A stretch of 64,000 nt of DNA from Sphingobacterium zeae (GCF_030818895.1 NZ_JAUTBA010000001.1:1798001-1862000), one strand, 5' to 3'. Positions 17,987-28,184 are shown, counted from the first letter of the stretch. Made by a program: numbers and translations. Notes: generated by a model from the sequence alone, not told the origin.

Positions 17987-18913
17987 ATGAGTATAGCGTT
18001 AATCCTCAATCGAAGCAGGGCTGAGGAATGGAAGGTCGAAATCAATACGTATTTGCCAGAAGTGAAAGTGGAGATCTTCCCTGATATTGAAAATTATAGC
18101 GAGGTTGAATTTGCTCTTTGCTGGAAGCCTGAAGGGGATTATTATACTTATTTTCCCAATCTAAAAGTTGTACAGTCTGGGGGTGCCGGAATAGATCACC
18201 TATTCCCCCAAAATATTCCATCTCATCTCCATATTTGTCGGATTATTGATCCCATGTTGAAAAGCGATATGTTTGAGCATGTTTTGACCTGTGTAATGCA
18301 TTCGATGAAGAACTTTTCGACATATATAGATGAAAAAGATAATAAACATTGGCGTCCCTTGTCGTATAAATCAATTGGAGAAACGAATATAACGGTATTA
18401 GGATTAGGTGAGATTGGGGGGTATGTGGCTGAGCAGATGTTTCGGTTGGGTTTCCAGGTGAAAGGGTGGTCAAACTCTACAAAGGATTTTCCCGGAGTAA
18501 CGTCGCTTACAGGAGCGGCAGGACTGGCTTTGGCGGTAGAAAATGCGGATTTTATCGTCAATATTTTACCATTAACCGATGCTACTTACGGTATTTTGGA
18601 TCGTAATCTTTTTAATTTGTGCGCCAAAGGAACTGTCCTTATAAATGTTGGCCGAGGTGACCATCTCGTGGAGAATGACTTGTTGCATGCAATTGCCGAG
18701 AAAAACATTGCTGAAGCTTATCTTGATGTATTTCATCAAGAGCCATTGCCGCAAGATCATCCGTTTTGGGACTGCCCCGCTATTATTATAACCCCGCATG
18801 TTGCGAGTAGAACAAATATAGGCTCGTCCGTCTTACAGGTGGTGGATAATTATTGCAGAATGGCTGATGGGCGACCTTTGCTCAATGAAGTTTCTTTGGA
18901 AAAAGGGTATTAG
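17987..18913 (+). CDS. D-isomer 2-hydroxyacid dehydrogenase, GhrA-like
   Basis: The 308-residue cytoplasmic protein resembles glyoxylate/hydroxypyruvate reductase A. It shows a short substrate lobe with KVVQSGGAGIDHLF, a Rossmann fold with VLGLGEIGGYVAEQMFRLGF (about 130-150), the catalytic Arg in INVGRGDHLVE (about 219-226), Glu in DVFHQEPLP and His in ITPHVASRTN. Such enzymes reduce glyoxylate or hydroxypyruvate with NAD(P)H. It follows the SusD terminator, so it has its own transcription or low read-through. A role in handling uronate-derived keto acids is possible but not shown. The gene that follows is broken. Confidence 0.85.
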   Translation: MSIALILNRSRAEEWKVEINTYLPEVKVEIFPDIENYSEVEFALCWKPEGDYYTYFPNLKVVQSGGAGIDHLFPQNIPSHLHICRIIDPMLKSDMFEHVLTCVMHSMKNFSTYIDEKDNKHWRPLSYKSIGETNITVLGLGEIGGYVAEQMFRLGFQVKGWSNSTKDFPGVTSLTGAAGLALAVENADFIVNILPLTDATYGILDRNLFNLCAKGTVLINVGRGDHLVENDLLHAIAEKNIAEAYLDVFHQEPLPQDHPFWDCPAIIITPHVASRTNIGSSVLQVVDNYCRMADGRPLLNEVSLEKGY

Positions 18914-18995
18914 AAATTTGAGCTTTAAGCAATTTCTGCGATAGCAAGCTTGGTCGAGATTCGGTGGAATACATTGGCGATCTGATTTCTGATGA

Positions 18996-19782
18996 TTTAA
19001 TGCAAATGGATTTTATTTTTTAATCTCTGATAGGTTATTCTCGGCGATCCAGTATGAGCAGATACCATCACCTTTAGCCTTAACCGAATTTACGGAGGAT
19101 TTTGAAAAGCGGATAGATCGGTACGCGTTTGATCAGAAATTCAATGACTTTTACGACTATACTCATCCCGTACGAAGTGGTGCGTCCCCGCTATCCCAAA
19201 AGCAGATCCAACCATCGTTTAAAGAACTATTTGCCGAAAATAGAGTTGAAGCGCTTTATGAACTCAATAGTCTGAAAAATGATCAACATGTAGTTGAAGC
19301 AATTAGTAAGGGTGAAATAAAGGTAAAAACGCTCAGAATTTGATGAAAAATATGAGGACTTCCTTGCGTTTAATAGCGATTACGAAGCTGGAGAAATCCA
19401 ATATAATGAGATGGTAAAGAACACTGCTTTTTTATATCAGGCGCTTCCTTTTTCCGATATTGAATCTAAAATAAGCGATCTTAAAACAAGCGAAGAGAAA
19501 TTTAAGAAGCATCTTGCGGTCTTGCTCGAACTTCCTGATAGCAAAGACAACTTAGAACAGGGTTTGTTCGATTCCTTAGTTAGCTATACAAACAGTGAAC
19601 AGTTATATTTTTATGTAGATCGCTATAATGAAGAGAATTTAAAAACCCTGTTGAGTGCCATTTCCATGTCCAAGAATTTGTTGGAAGATAATCATTTTGC
19701 GAAGAAAAAGTGCTTGTTAAATTTTATGCTTGTGCTGGACGATAATAAGGGAAAAGATAGTATGGTTAACGTTGCGGTGTAA
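18996..19782 (+). pseudogene. Frameshifted hypothetical gene
   Basis: Two adjacent coding frames fit one protein. The first, about 18996-19344, reads QYEQIPSPLALTEFTEDF and onward to the stop after VKTLRI. The second, from about 19331 to 19782, reads SEFDEKYEDFLAFNSDYE and onward to VNVAV. A shift of one base near 19330 joins them into about 255 residues rich in charged residues and helices. The first frame has no ATG before the protein-like part, so the 5' end is also damaged. I do not recognise the family. Either it is a true pseudogene or the assembly has an error at that point. Confidence 0.6.
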
Positions 19783-19817
19783 TGCTCCGCTTGAAGACTG
19801 GAAGTTTTTGAAGAAAA

Positions 19818-19844
19818 CCTACACTTTTTGAAGGAAAGTGTAGG
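19818..19844 (-). terminator. Hairpin downstream of the DinB-like gene
   Basis: CCTACACTTT (19818-19827) and AAAGTGTAGG (19835-19844) form a perfect 10-bp stem. On the minus strand a short T-rich run follows. A perfect 12-bp palindrome, TGGGTTAACCCA, lies next to it at 19846-19857. Confidence 0.5.
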
Positions 19845-19865
19845 TTGGGTTAACCCACTTTTGGC

Positions 19866-20363
19866 CTAAAAATTCTGCGAATCCGCAGAGGGGCCATAAC
19901 TCGCTGGTAAAGGAATGTCGTTGAGCCTATAATACACGCCTAATTGTGCTCTGTGATGTGTGATCTGATTTAATGCGTGACGAATCGCTTCATATTTGCT
20001 CCAACTTGCCAATATATGGCCGTCATTTTTAATTGCCCAGTTTCCGGTCAAGTCTGACTCTTGCGCTTTTTCTAAGGCGTCTATTCCCGCTTCGTATGCT
20101 TCGTCCAATTTTTTTAAAAGATCTTCGGATGTAGCTAGGCTTGTAGGGACGTAAGGAACTTTGGCAAAATCAAGTTCTGAAGTTTTTAAAACGGTACTTG
20201 GCCATTCAAAAACCTCGACTATGTGCGTTGCCAGACGCATCATTTTCATACTTTTCTGATGTGGTGCATACTGATTCTTTCCAACTGGAAAAAGTGCGAT
20301 AAAGTTTCTTGTAATTTGATACTCATTCGCTAACTCTGCTTTTAATTGTTGTAACGTATCCAT
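19866..20363 (-). CDS. DinB/DfsB-family putative metalloprotein
   Basis: The 165-residue protein fits the DinB four-helix bundle. It has a first His in MMRLATHIVEVFEWP (about residue 47) and a later ITHHRAQLGVYYRLNDIPLP (about 137-155), giving the usual three-His metal site. The length matches the family. DinB-like proteins include thiol transferases using bacillithiol or mycothiol, but most members have no known reaction. It stands alone, is convergent with the broken gene to its left, and has a candidate promoter at 20416-20423. The substrate is unknown. Confidence 0.85.
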   Translation of the reverse strand: MDTLQQLKAELANEYQITRNFIALFPVGKNQYAPHQKSMKMMRLATHIVEVFEWPSTVLKTSELDFAKVPYVPTSLATSEDLLKKLDEAYEAGIDALEKAQESDLTGNWAIKNDGHILASWSKYEAIRHALNQITHHRAQLGVYYRLNDIPLPASYGPSADSQNF

Positions 20364-20670
20364 TTTTTTTTGATTATGATTTTAAATTTGATTCTACTTC
20401 CCACTGGGTTATGAACAAAGATAAATCCAACAAATGACAAGTGTGTGTCAGCATAATCGCTGCCTCCGTTCGGGCGCTGTTGATTTTTCTTCAGACACTG
20501 AAGTTGCAGTTTCGATTAAAGAGCGGTTGAAGTTGTATTTTTTCTTCATTTATGGAATAATGATATTCTCAGCATCCCTGCACAAAAGTTGAAGTGCTGG
20601 ATGAAAGAATCTAGTGCTTGGGTTTAGTTAATTTTATTTATTTTTAAAAGAATTTAGCCAGTATCTAAAC
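20364..20670. other. Divergent gap between the DinB-like and macroglobulin-like genes
   Basis: The 307-bp gap is AT-rich. It holds a minus-strand TAnnTTTG element (20416-20423) and no coding sequence I can see. No clear promoter for the plus-strand gene was found. Confidence 0.5.
20416..20423 (-). promoter_or_regulatory. Candidate -7 element for the DinB-like gene
   Basis: On the minus strand it reads TATCTTTG, matching TAnnTTTG, 53 bp before the start codon. The -33 region is not convincing. Confidence 0.35.
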
Positions 20671-23600
20671 ATGAAATGGAAATCAATTGTAGTATGCCTT
20701 TTAGCTGTGTTATATGCTTCTGTACTTTGTGGACAATCGAGCTTATTCGATAGTCCACGCGGTTCCGCTGACTATTATATTTATAAGCTAAGCCCTGAGA
20801 TTTTAAAAAAGATTCATTTGGATGGAAGAAAATTCGATGAAACTATGCTCAGCAATTTTGTTGTAAAATATAAGGTAGGAGATCCAAATCCGGTGTTACC
20901 ACGGGGTAACTATGTACAGGTCCGCGCTAATAAAGCAGATCTCATGTATCGGGAGTTGATCAGCGATAACCTGTATGTCAAAATTATTCCTGCGAAAGCT
21001 TTTGCGATTTGTCTATACGATTCTTTGGGAACGATTATAAAAGACGCGCAGGTAAAAGTGAACGGACGTCGCATGTCACTCGATAAGAAGTTCCATTATT
21101 ATACAGCTGCCAATGCAAATAGTGACGATATCGTCAGTATTGAACATCAGGGTGTCTATCATTATCTGACTGTAGAACGGCGCTGGCCCCATAAAGTTAA
21201 GGTGTCATTATGGAAAAAAATCAGCAACAGCTGGCTCAGAACTCGGTTTAAAATTAAGCGAATCTTTCATAAAATAGAAACTGGTGGTACAGAAAGTTTT
21301 ATGGTTTTTAATAAACCGATGTATAAACCAAATGAGCAAGTTAAATTTAAAGCGTATCTGGAGAAAACAAAATGGAAACCTTACCGCGATTCTATTACCG
21401 TACGTCTGACTGGAGGCTATGGTTATGCGGAGGATACCATTTTGGCTCGCCTAGCGCCTTATCGTCCGGGCATGTATACCTTTGCATTTGACTTGAAAGG
21501 GCTGGGCCTTACTTTGGATAGAAATTATTGGATTTCGTTGGAATCTCCAAAAACCAAACTAGTCTTGCATCGACAGCATTTCCGATATGAAGACTATGAG
21601 TTAAAAAGTCTAAGCTTTACGATGACTTCTGAAAAGACAGATTATGCCAAAGGGGACAGCGTGCGGCTGAAACTAAAAGCATTAAATGAAAATGAAATGC
21701 CCATATACGATGGTAAAGTCGATTTACAGGTGGTGGCTAGTCCGGTTTTGATGCATGATTTAAAAGCCAATAAGGTCAATTTTATTCCAGATACCTTATG
21801 GCAAACAAGTGTTTCGCTTGCAGATGTGGCAGAAAAGGAGATTGTATTACCGGATTCAATTTTTCCGCCTGACATTGGTATTTCCTTTCGCGTTATTGGT
21901 ACTTATTTAAGTTCGGATAATGAAAGAATAGCGCGAAGCCTTGATCTCAATAGACTTAACCGCGAAAAGGAAATCCGCATTACGGTCAAAGATGGACATG
22001 CAGCACTGAACTATGTGGAAAAGGGCATTGAGCAACCAGCATCTGCTGAGCTCAAGATATTAGGAGAGCATGATGAAGTGCTAAAGGCTGAAAATTTAAG
22101 TTTACCTAATCTGGTTTCAATTCCTTGGCAGGCCAAAGAAATTGTTGTCAAATCGAATGGCTTTAGTAAAAGTGTTGATCTGGAGGACCAGCAGCAGGTA
22201 CAACTGAATTATCAATTTTACCGCACTGTGGATTCGGTACTATTGCATGTCGATAACCCTGCTAGGATTCCATTTTGGTATCAAGTTCATCGTGGTGGTC
22301 GTATGATTGCTGCGGGCTATGAAACCGAATTGAATCGTGCATTTTTAGCCCGTGGAAAAGAGGGGTATAACCTGGAGATCACCTACCTTTTTGGAGGAAA
22401 ATCCAAAGTTATTCGCGAGGAATTGCCCTATGTGGAGAAAAATTTAAATTTGGAAGTTACTACCGCCACGACAGTATATCCGGGGCAGAAGGCTGTGTTC
22501 GAATTTTCTGTTACGGATAAGAAGGGCAAACCCTTGAAAGATGTCGATATTACAGCCTATGGTTTTACCTCAAAGTTTAAGTCAGCCGCGGCACCAACGA
22601 TTACCGTCGGTGGTCTGATGCGCAGGGCGGCGGTCGAGCAAAATCTTCATGTTAGTTTGGAGGATGATGAAAAAGTTTATCAGGGAGCGCTGCAAGATTG
22701 GGTGAAATGGTCTAAAGTAATGCAGTTGGATACGATTCCCTTTTATCAATTCTTATATCCAGATGTCTATTTTCAGGAGTCTCTTCCACTCGATGCTGTT
22801 AAGAGTCAGGTATCCCCTTACATCGTGGTAAACGGTGCTGTGCAAGGTATTCATTTGGTTTGGATAGACGGTGTACTGACCTATGCGAAGCAAGATCAGC
22901 AAAATAATCCTACTATTTTTGAGGTTGCTCCAGGGCAGCATGATTTTAGGTTTAGAACCAAGGATCGTGACATTCGGGTAGAGGGTTATTACGTTGAAAA
23001 GGGAAAAAAGGTCATTGTTTCCTTTAATGCTTCACGAGATACGATTGGTTTTGATTACCCCGACAAAGCATGGAGAAAGGGCCATATTTCGGTTCTTCGA
23101 TTGCCAAAAGAGCAACAGGGTAAGCTTTTCGATAAAGAAGTGGCCGAATTGAAGCGACAGTTGATCACCGTGACCAACAATTTTGGAGCCTGGCAATTAC
23201 CCAATAGTAATGTGCTGATCGAGCGACCAGCATATATCCAAACAGCTGGAGATCTCTATTACCTCAATCCGGTACAGCGAACCGTTTACAATAATCGGTT
23301 GCGGACACAGGTTCCCGTTCCGCTGATGGCAGGGCCATTTCCAAGAACAGAAATGTACAATGGTGTGTCCAAAATAGGTATGCTTATGGTAGATACAGCG
23401 AAAATTGGCCGGTTTGAAATTGAGGGCGGCTATCAATATAGCATCTATAAAAACTATCAAAAGCAAAAAAGCTGGGATGGTAATCTTATCCGGCTGGATC
23501 TGTATGACTATAAACCAAGTTTAGATTTTCGGGAGAAAGTATGGTCGGTGGAGGATATCAAGGCAAATGTCGAGCAGCGTTTTAGGGAGACGATGCAAAA

Positions 23601-26600
23601 CAGTGCTGGACTTGCACAGTTTGCTACGGTGAAAAGAGAACGTGAAGATGCTGGTTTTAAACTTAATTTAATGTTGGGCAATGATGCTTCACAAAAAAGC
23701 ATTCGACCTACATTGATCTTTATCGAACCGACGAATGTCGAAGAGCGGATGTATTTTAGGCTCTTTTATGGTGGACATCGAACGTTTGAAGATCTTCCAG
23801 TCGGCGAGGTTACTTTGCATATTGTACAGGATGATTCAACTTCCTTTAGTTTGCCAGTCGAGCTCAAAGCCCATGGAATGAATTATTTGAAACTAGACGC
23901 TATCCAATGGAGTAAGACATCCCAGGCAGCCCGGTTAGCTTACAAACTTGTACGGGATGAAATTATTGTGCGTACCGTGGACAATCCATTGCGGGATGCT
24001 ATCCAGACTGGACAAGAAAACGATCTGCAGGGCTTAAAAATAGACCGGGAAGGCTTTAGCGCGAGAAGAAAGAGCAACACGGCTGCGCGGATCCTGGTTT
24101 ATGACGGTGATACGCCTTTAATTGGCACTAAAGTGCTTGATCGGGCTACGAAAAAGCAATATTTTACCAGTTTTGACGGTAGTCTGGAAATTGAGCTCTC
24201 CAACGATAAAAATACGGTACTTGAGATTGCTGCTTTAGGGTACAATACCGCTACGGTCAAAGTCTCCAGTGGCAAAGATTATTTTGTGGAGTTAAAGCCA
24301 AGCGAAAATCAATTGGATGAAGTGGTTGTGATGGGGTATGGCGTCCAAAAAAGGCAATCATTGACTGCGGCAGTGAAATCGATCAATGCTAGGATGGATG
24401 GGGTGACTACAGCTATGCTGCAGGGGGCTGTAGCAGGGATTCGTATTCGTGGCGCTGCTAGTCCGGCCCCCAATGAAAAACCATTGATTTTAGTGGACGG
24501 GGTCCCTTTTGAAGGTGATATTTCAAGTCTTGATCCATCGACTATCGCGTCATTGAATGTGATTAAAGATCAATCTATGCTGGGATTGTACGGTGCGCGG
24601 GCCGCCAATGGCGTGGTGATGGTTCAGATGAAAGCTGGAGCATCTGCGACATCGACAGGTGCTGTGGATATGCCCTATTTGGAATCTGGAAATACGATGC
24701 GTGTGAACTTTAGTGATGATGCATTCTGGCAGCCAAAACTCACTACTGATGCTCAGGGAAGAGCTAATTTTGAAGCGACCTATCCGGATGATATTACCAA
24801 TTGGCGAACATTCTTTATCGCTAAAGGAAGTAAAAATTTCGCCGACATAAAAGAGCTAAATGTCAAATCCTTTAAAGCTGTTTCGGCACATTTGGCAACC
24901 CCTCGATTTGCGATCAGAGGTGACCAGTTTACAGCCATGGGACGGGTTGTTAATTATCTTAGCGACAGCTTACAGCTCGCGCGTACCATTAATAATGGGC
25001 TAACAACACAGGAGGCGACGTTGAACATTGCGAAGTCCTATCGGGATCCTATACCTGTTATTGCCGCTCAGGGGGACAGCATCCAACTTGCTTATTCGAT
25101 TGGATTGTCCAACGGATATTTTGATGGTGAAAAACGCAGCATTCCGATTTTTGAAAAGGGGCTTGAACAACATGAAGGAGATTTTAAAGTGCTCAACGGT
25201 ACGGCAGAGTATATGCTTAAAACTTCTCCTGCGCTAGGCGAAATCATTTTGCATGCCGAAGCAAATTCACTGGAATTTTTACAACGGGAAATCGAATCGA
25301 TCGATCGTTACAAATTTCTATGCAATGAACAGATGGCTTCCAAATTGAGCGCGTTACTTTCTAAAAAAGAGCTTACAAAATTGATCGGAAAGCCTTTTAC
25401 AGAGGATAAGAAAATAAGGGATCTCCTAAAAGAATTACAGAAAAACAAAAATGCCAATCAGGGCTGGGGTTGGTGGAACAAGAGTGAGACTGTGACCTGG
25501 ATCAGCAACTATGTGATCGGGGTACTGTTGGATGCCCGAGAAGCCGGCTACCAGGTTGAGATCGATACGGAGATTTATGCAGAACGTGAAAAGACCCTAT
25601 TGAAAAGCAGCTTGGCTTCGCTGGATGTTCTATTGGATAAAGATAAGCTTCACGGGGCCAAAGAGAATTTATTTAGCTCCTTGATATATCTACTCCGATT
25701 GGATCCTAAAACAGATTACAAAAACTATTTCTTCGAAATCGACACAAAACTTAAAAGTAAAACCATCAAGGATAAACTGTTGAAATATCTCTTGATTTCA
25801 AAACTGGGTCTTAAAGATTCACATGCTGCAGATACCGTTCTTAAATACGCGTCGAAGGCTGTGTTAGGTGGACTCTATTGGACTTCTGGAACTTCAACAG
25901 ATCAGAAAGGCAGATTTTTTATGCGACCTACGGAAACCAATACTGAGAATACACTGTTGGCTTATCATGTCTTAAAATCAATTGGTGGTCATGATTCGTA
26001 TTTAGAAAATATCCGTAATTACTTTTTCGCGCAGCGGCAGCAAAACCAATGGTATAATATCTACGAATCTTCGCGTATCATACGAAGCATTCTCCCTGAT
26101 GTACTGAAAGAGGGTGAGTCTTTCCAGGCACCGGTAATGGTCATCAATGGCAAACGTATCACGACATTTCCATATACGCAAAGCTTTAGGTCGGATGAAC
26201 AGATTAAAGTGCGGAAAGAAGGGACGGGGCCTGCTTTTGTGACAGCCTATCAAAATTTTTGGAATCCAAATCCTGCCGTAGAAAAGGAAAAGGGCCTTGC
26301 CGTGGCAACGCGATTTAAGGACAATGGTGCTACGGTAGCGGCGCTCAAGGAAGGGAAGCCTGTAAAACTTGAAGCAAGCGTAACGTTAATCGGTGAAGCG
26401 GAGTATGTGCAGATCGAAGTTCCGATACCGGCGGGATGTTCGTATGAAACCAAAACCAATGGATACTCTAGAAGCGAGGCGCACCGAGAGCATTTCAAAG
26501 ATCGTGTTGTCATTTTTTGCAACAAACTGGGGAAAGGTACGCATACCTTTGAAATCGAACTTTTACCTCGTTATACCGGGACATATACTGTCAACCCCGC

Positions 26601-26670
26601 GAAGGCTGAATTAATGTATTTCCCGACATACTATGGAAACGAGAAAATGAAAGAAATTGTGGTGGAGTAA
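20671..26670 (+). CDS. Alpha-2-macroglobulin-like protein with an embedded TonB-receptor plug
   Basis: The 1999-residue protein is secreted (signal to about LCGQS, residue 23). Residues of about 200-600 contain macroglobulin MG-type beta domains (YKPNEQVKFKAYL is an MG2 mark). About 1130-1215 is a carboxypeptidase-regulatory-like fold. About 1216-1330 is a TonB-receptor-style plug: DEVVVMGYGVQKRQSLTAAV, then PLILVDGVPFEGDISSLDP and IKDQSMLGLYGARAANGVV. The A2M core (DAFWQPKLTTDAQGRANF) starts near 1349 and has the thioester motif CNEQ at 1551-1554 (LCNEQMASKL), then a helical thioester domain and a receptor-like C-terminus. No outer-membrane barrel follows the plug. Bacterial A2Ms trap proteases; the inserted plug suggests an outer-membrane or SusC-like partner. 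It appears to be its own transcription unit. Confidence 0.9.
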   Translation: MKWKSIVVCLLAVLYASVLCGQSSLFDSPRGSADYYIYKLSPEILKKIHLDGRKFDETMLSNFVVKYKVGDPNPVLPRGNYVQVRANKADLMYRELISDNLYVKIIPAKAFAICLYDSLGTIIKDAQVKVNGRRMSLDKKFHYYTAANANSDDIVSIEHQGVYHYLTVERRWPHKVKVSLWKKISNSWLRTRFKIKRIFHKIETGGTESFMVFNKPMYKPNEQVKFKAYLEKTKWKPYRDSITVRLTGGYGYAEDTILARLAPYRPGMYTFAFDLKGLGLTLDRNYWISLESPKTKLVLHRQHFRYEDYELKSLSFTMTSEKTDYAKGDSVRLKLKALNENEMPIYDGKVDLQVVASPVLMHDLKANKVNFIPDTLWQTSVSLADVAEKEIVLPDSIFPPDIGISFRVIGTYLSSDNERIARSLDLNRLNREKEIRITVKDGHAALNYVEKGIEQPASAELKILGEHDEVLKAENLSLPNLVSIPWQAKEIVVKSNGFSKSVDLEDQQQVQLNYQFYRTVDSVLLHVDNPARIPFWYQVHRGGRMIAAGYETELNRAFLARGKEGYNLEITYLFGGKSKVIREELPYVEKNLNLEVTTATTVYPGQKAVFEFSVTDKKGKPLKDVDITAYGFTSKFKSAAAPTITVGGLMRRAAVEQNLHVSLEDDEKVYQGALQDWVKWSKVMQLDTIPFYQFLYPDVYFQESLPLDAVKSQVSPYIVVNGAVQGIHLVWIDGVLTYAKQDQQNNPTIFEVAPGQHDFRFRTKDRDIRVEGYYVEKGKKVIVSFNASRDTIGFDYPDKAWRKGHISVLRLPKEQQGKLFDKEVAELKRQLITVTNNFGAWQLPNSNVLIERPAYIQTAGDLYYLNPVQRTVYNNRLRTQVPVPLMAGPFPRTEMYNGVSKIGMLMVDTAKIGRFEIEGGYQYSIYKNYQKQKSWDGNLIRLDLYDYKPSLDFREKVWSVEDIKANVEQRFRETMQNSAGLAQFATVKREREDAGFKLNLMLGNDASQKSIRPTLIFIEPTNVEERMYFRLFYGGHRTFEDLPVGEVTLHIVQDDSTSFSLPVELKAHGMNYLKLDAIQWSKTSQAARLAYKLVRDEIIVRTVDNPLRDAIQTGQENDLQGLKIDREGFSARRKSNTAARILVYDGDTPLIGTKVLDRATKKQYFTSFDGSLEIELSNDKNTVLEIAALGYNTATVKVSSGKDYFVELKPSENQLDEVVVMGYGVQKRQSLTAAVKSINARMDGVTTAMLQGAVAGIRIRGAASPAPNEKPLILVDGVPFEGDISSLDPSTIASLNVIKDQSMLGLYGARAANGVVMVQMKAGASATSTGAVDMPYLESGNTMRVNFSDDAFWQPKLTTDAQGRANFEATYPDDITNWRTFFIAKGSKNFADIKELNVKSFKAVSAHLATPRFAIRGDQFTAMGRVVNYLSDSLQLARTINNGLTTQEATLNIAKSYRDPIPVIAAQGDSIQLAYSIGLSNGYFDGEKRSIPIFEKGLEQHEGDFKVLNGTAEYMLKTSPALGEIILHAEANSLEFLQREIESIDRYKFLCNEQMASKLSALLSKKELTKLIGKPFTEDKKIRDLLKELQKNKNANQGWGWWNKSETVTWISNYVIGVLLDAREAGYQVEIDTEIYAEREKTLLKSSLASLDVLLDKDKLHGAKENLFSSLIYLLRLDPKTDYKNYFFEIDTKLKSKTIKDKLLKYLLISKLGLKDSHAADTVLKYASKAVLGGLYWTSGTSTDQKGRFFMRPTETNTENTLLAYHVLKSIGGHDSYLENIRNYFFAQRQQNQWYNIYESSRIIRSILPDVLKEGESFQAPVMVINGKRITTFPYTQSFRSDEQIKVRKEGTGPAFVTAYQNFWNPNPAVEKEKGLAVATRFKDNGATVAALKEGKPVKLEASVTLIGEAEYVQIEVPIPAGCSYETKTNGYSRSEAHREHFKDRVVIFCNKLGKGTHTFEIELLPRYTGTYTVNPAKAELMYFPTYYGNEKMKEIVVE

Positions 26671-26682
26671 ATATGCTTTTAC

Positions 26683-26714
26683 AAAAAAAAGGGACTTATC
26701 ACACGATAAGTCCC
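26683..26714 (-). terminator. Rho-independent terminator of the RND efflux operon
   Basis: GGGACTTATC (26691-26700) and GATAAGTCCC (26705-26714) form a perfect 10-bp stem with a 4-nt loop. On the minus strand eight T follow. It lies between convergent genes. Confidence 0.9.
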
Positions 26715-26744
26715 CAACATATAAAAACTAAAATGAAAAATGTG

Positions 26745-28184
26745 CTATTGATGATCCCATCCACCACCTAGGGATCTATATATCGCTACGCTTGCTTTGA
26801 GTTGGTTGACCTTCTTCTCAACAAGCTCAAATTTGGATTCCAGGGCATCGCGTTGCGTTAGCAGAACTTCCATATAATCTGCGCGGGCGTATTTAAAGAG
26901 GTCGTTGGAAATACCGATAGACTCATTTAATGCATCAACCTCCTTGGTCTTAATTTGTAGGCCATTCTCTAGGTTTTTAATTTTAGAGAGCTGGTTTGCA
27001 ACTTCAATATAAGCAGCCAGAATCGTCTGCTCATAATGGTAAACAGCCTGAACCTGACGTGCGTTTGCGCTGTAATAAGCGGCTTTAATTGCCCGTTTGT
27101 TGATTAAAGGAGCCGTGAGTTCACCAACAAGTGAAGATAGAAAAGACTCTGGTTTAATGAGATAAGTTGGATCAAAGGCCTGAAATCCAACCCCAGCGGC
27201 AATGTCCAACGAAGGATAGAACCGCGCTTTGGCCGATTTGATGTCCAGTTTGGATGCAGCAAGTTCATACTCCGCCTGCTTGATATCTGGCCTGTTCTCC
27301 AATAGATCGGCCGGGATGCCGGCATAAACGGTTTGCGGAACCAGCTTGTCAAAGGATTGTTGATCCCTTTGAACCGGTTGTGGAAATCTACCGACGAGAT
27401 AATTTATTCTATTCTCGGTCTCTGTGATCTGCTGTTTGATGTCATACTGCATACCTTGGGTCTTCAAGATCTGCGCTTCAAATCTTTTGACGGCAAGCTT
27501 GTTGGATCGTGCATTTTTCTTCAAGTCATTGACGACAGCCAGCGCATTGTTTTGAATCTTAACATTCTCATTAATAACCAGGAGTTCATTATCCAGTGCA
27601 AGCAGTTCATAGTAGGAATCTGCAATTTCAGCGATCAGGTGAGTGACCATAAAGTTTTTGCCTTCTACGCTTGCAAAATACCGCTGTAACTGGGCCTTCG
27701 TTGCGTTATGGAGTTTACCCCAGATATCTGTTTCCCATTGTGCTTGTACACCGACTTCGAAATCGAACAGTGGTTCAGGCATTTCGCGGCCGGGTTCGAT
27801 TTCTGTATTCTTTTCCATCGCTCCAATATTTGTGTAGCGACTTACTTTGTCGACTCCGGCACCAACTTTTACACCAACAGAAGGTAGATATTCACCTTTT
27901 TTGGCACTCACCTCGTTTTGGGCAATTTGAATTTCCTGAAGCATAATATGTAGCTCTTGGTTGTTTGCCAATGCCTGGCTGATAAGTCCTTGAAGATTGG
28001 GGTCCTTAAAATAGTTTTTCCATTTAATTTTTCCAGTATTTAAGGTGTCGCTTTCAGCATTACTATATTTCTCAGGTACGTTTTTATTTTCAGTACGTTG
28101 TTTTATTTCGAGTGGTTTGCAGGCCGCAAGACTAAGCAAGAAAAGCGCGAAACCTGTATAGTGATATAATTTATTCTTATTCAT
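26745..28184 (-). CDS. RND efflux outer-membrane factor lipoprotein (NodT/OprM type)
   Basis: The 479-residue protein has a lipobox (LAAC, Cys22) and two outer-membrane-efflux repeats of the TolC superfamily. The repeats include NQELHIMLQEIQIAQNEVSA with YLPSVGVKVGAGVDK, and later ENRPDIKQAEYELAASKLDI with FYPSLDIAAGVGFQ. These trimers form a channel across the outer membrane and periplasm. The gene overlaps the RND pump gene by 8 bp and is the last gene of the adaptor-pump-channel operon, so the three proteins should assemble into one efflux system. Confidence 0.95.
   Translation of the reverse strand: MNKNKLYHYTGFALFLLSLAACKPLEIKQRTENKNVPEKYSNAESDTLNTGKIKWKNYFKDPNLQGLISQALANNQELHIMLQEIQIAQNEVSAKKGEYLPSVGVKVGAGVDKVSRYTNIGAMEKNTEIEPGREMPEPLFDFEVGVQAQWETDIWGKLHNATKAQLQRYFASVEGKNFMVTHLIAEIADSYYELLALDNELLVINENVKIQNNALAVVNDLKKNARSNKLAVKRFEAQILKTQGMQYDIKQQITETENRINYLVGRFPQPVQRDQQSFDKLVPQTVYAGIPADLLENRPDIKQAEYELAASKLDIKSAKARFYPSLDIAAGVGFQAFDPTYLIKPESFLSSLVGELTAPLINKRAIKAAYYSANARQVQAVYHYEQTILAAYIEVANQLSKIKNLENGLQIKTKEVDALNESIGISNDLFKYARADYMEVLLTQRDALESKFELVEKKVNQLKASVAIYRSLGGGWDHQ

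Noticed and set aside
18925..18996. Minus-strand stretch reading NQIANVFHRISTKLAIAEIA, like the end of a LuxR-type helix-turn-helix
   Set aside because: Only about 23 codons lie between stops, with no start and no other part of the domain. The likeness could be chance.
26683..26714. Terminator of the macroglobulin-like gene on the plus strand
   Set aside because: On the plus strand the stem is followed by mixed sequence without a T tract; the T tract is only on the minus strand.
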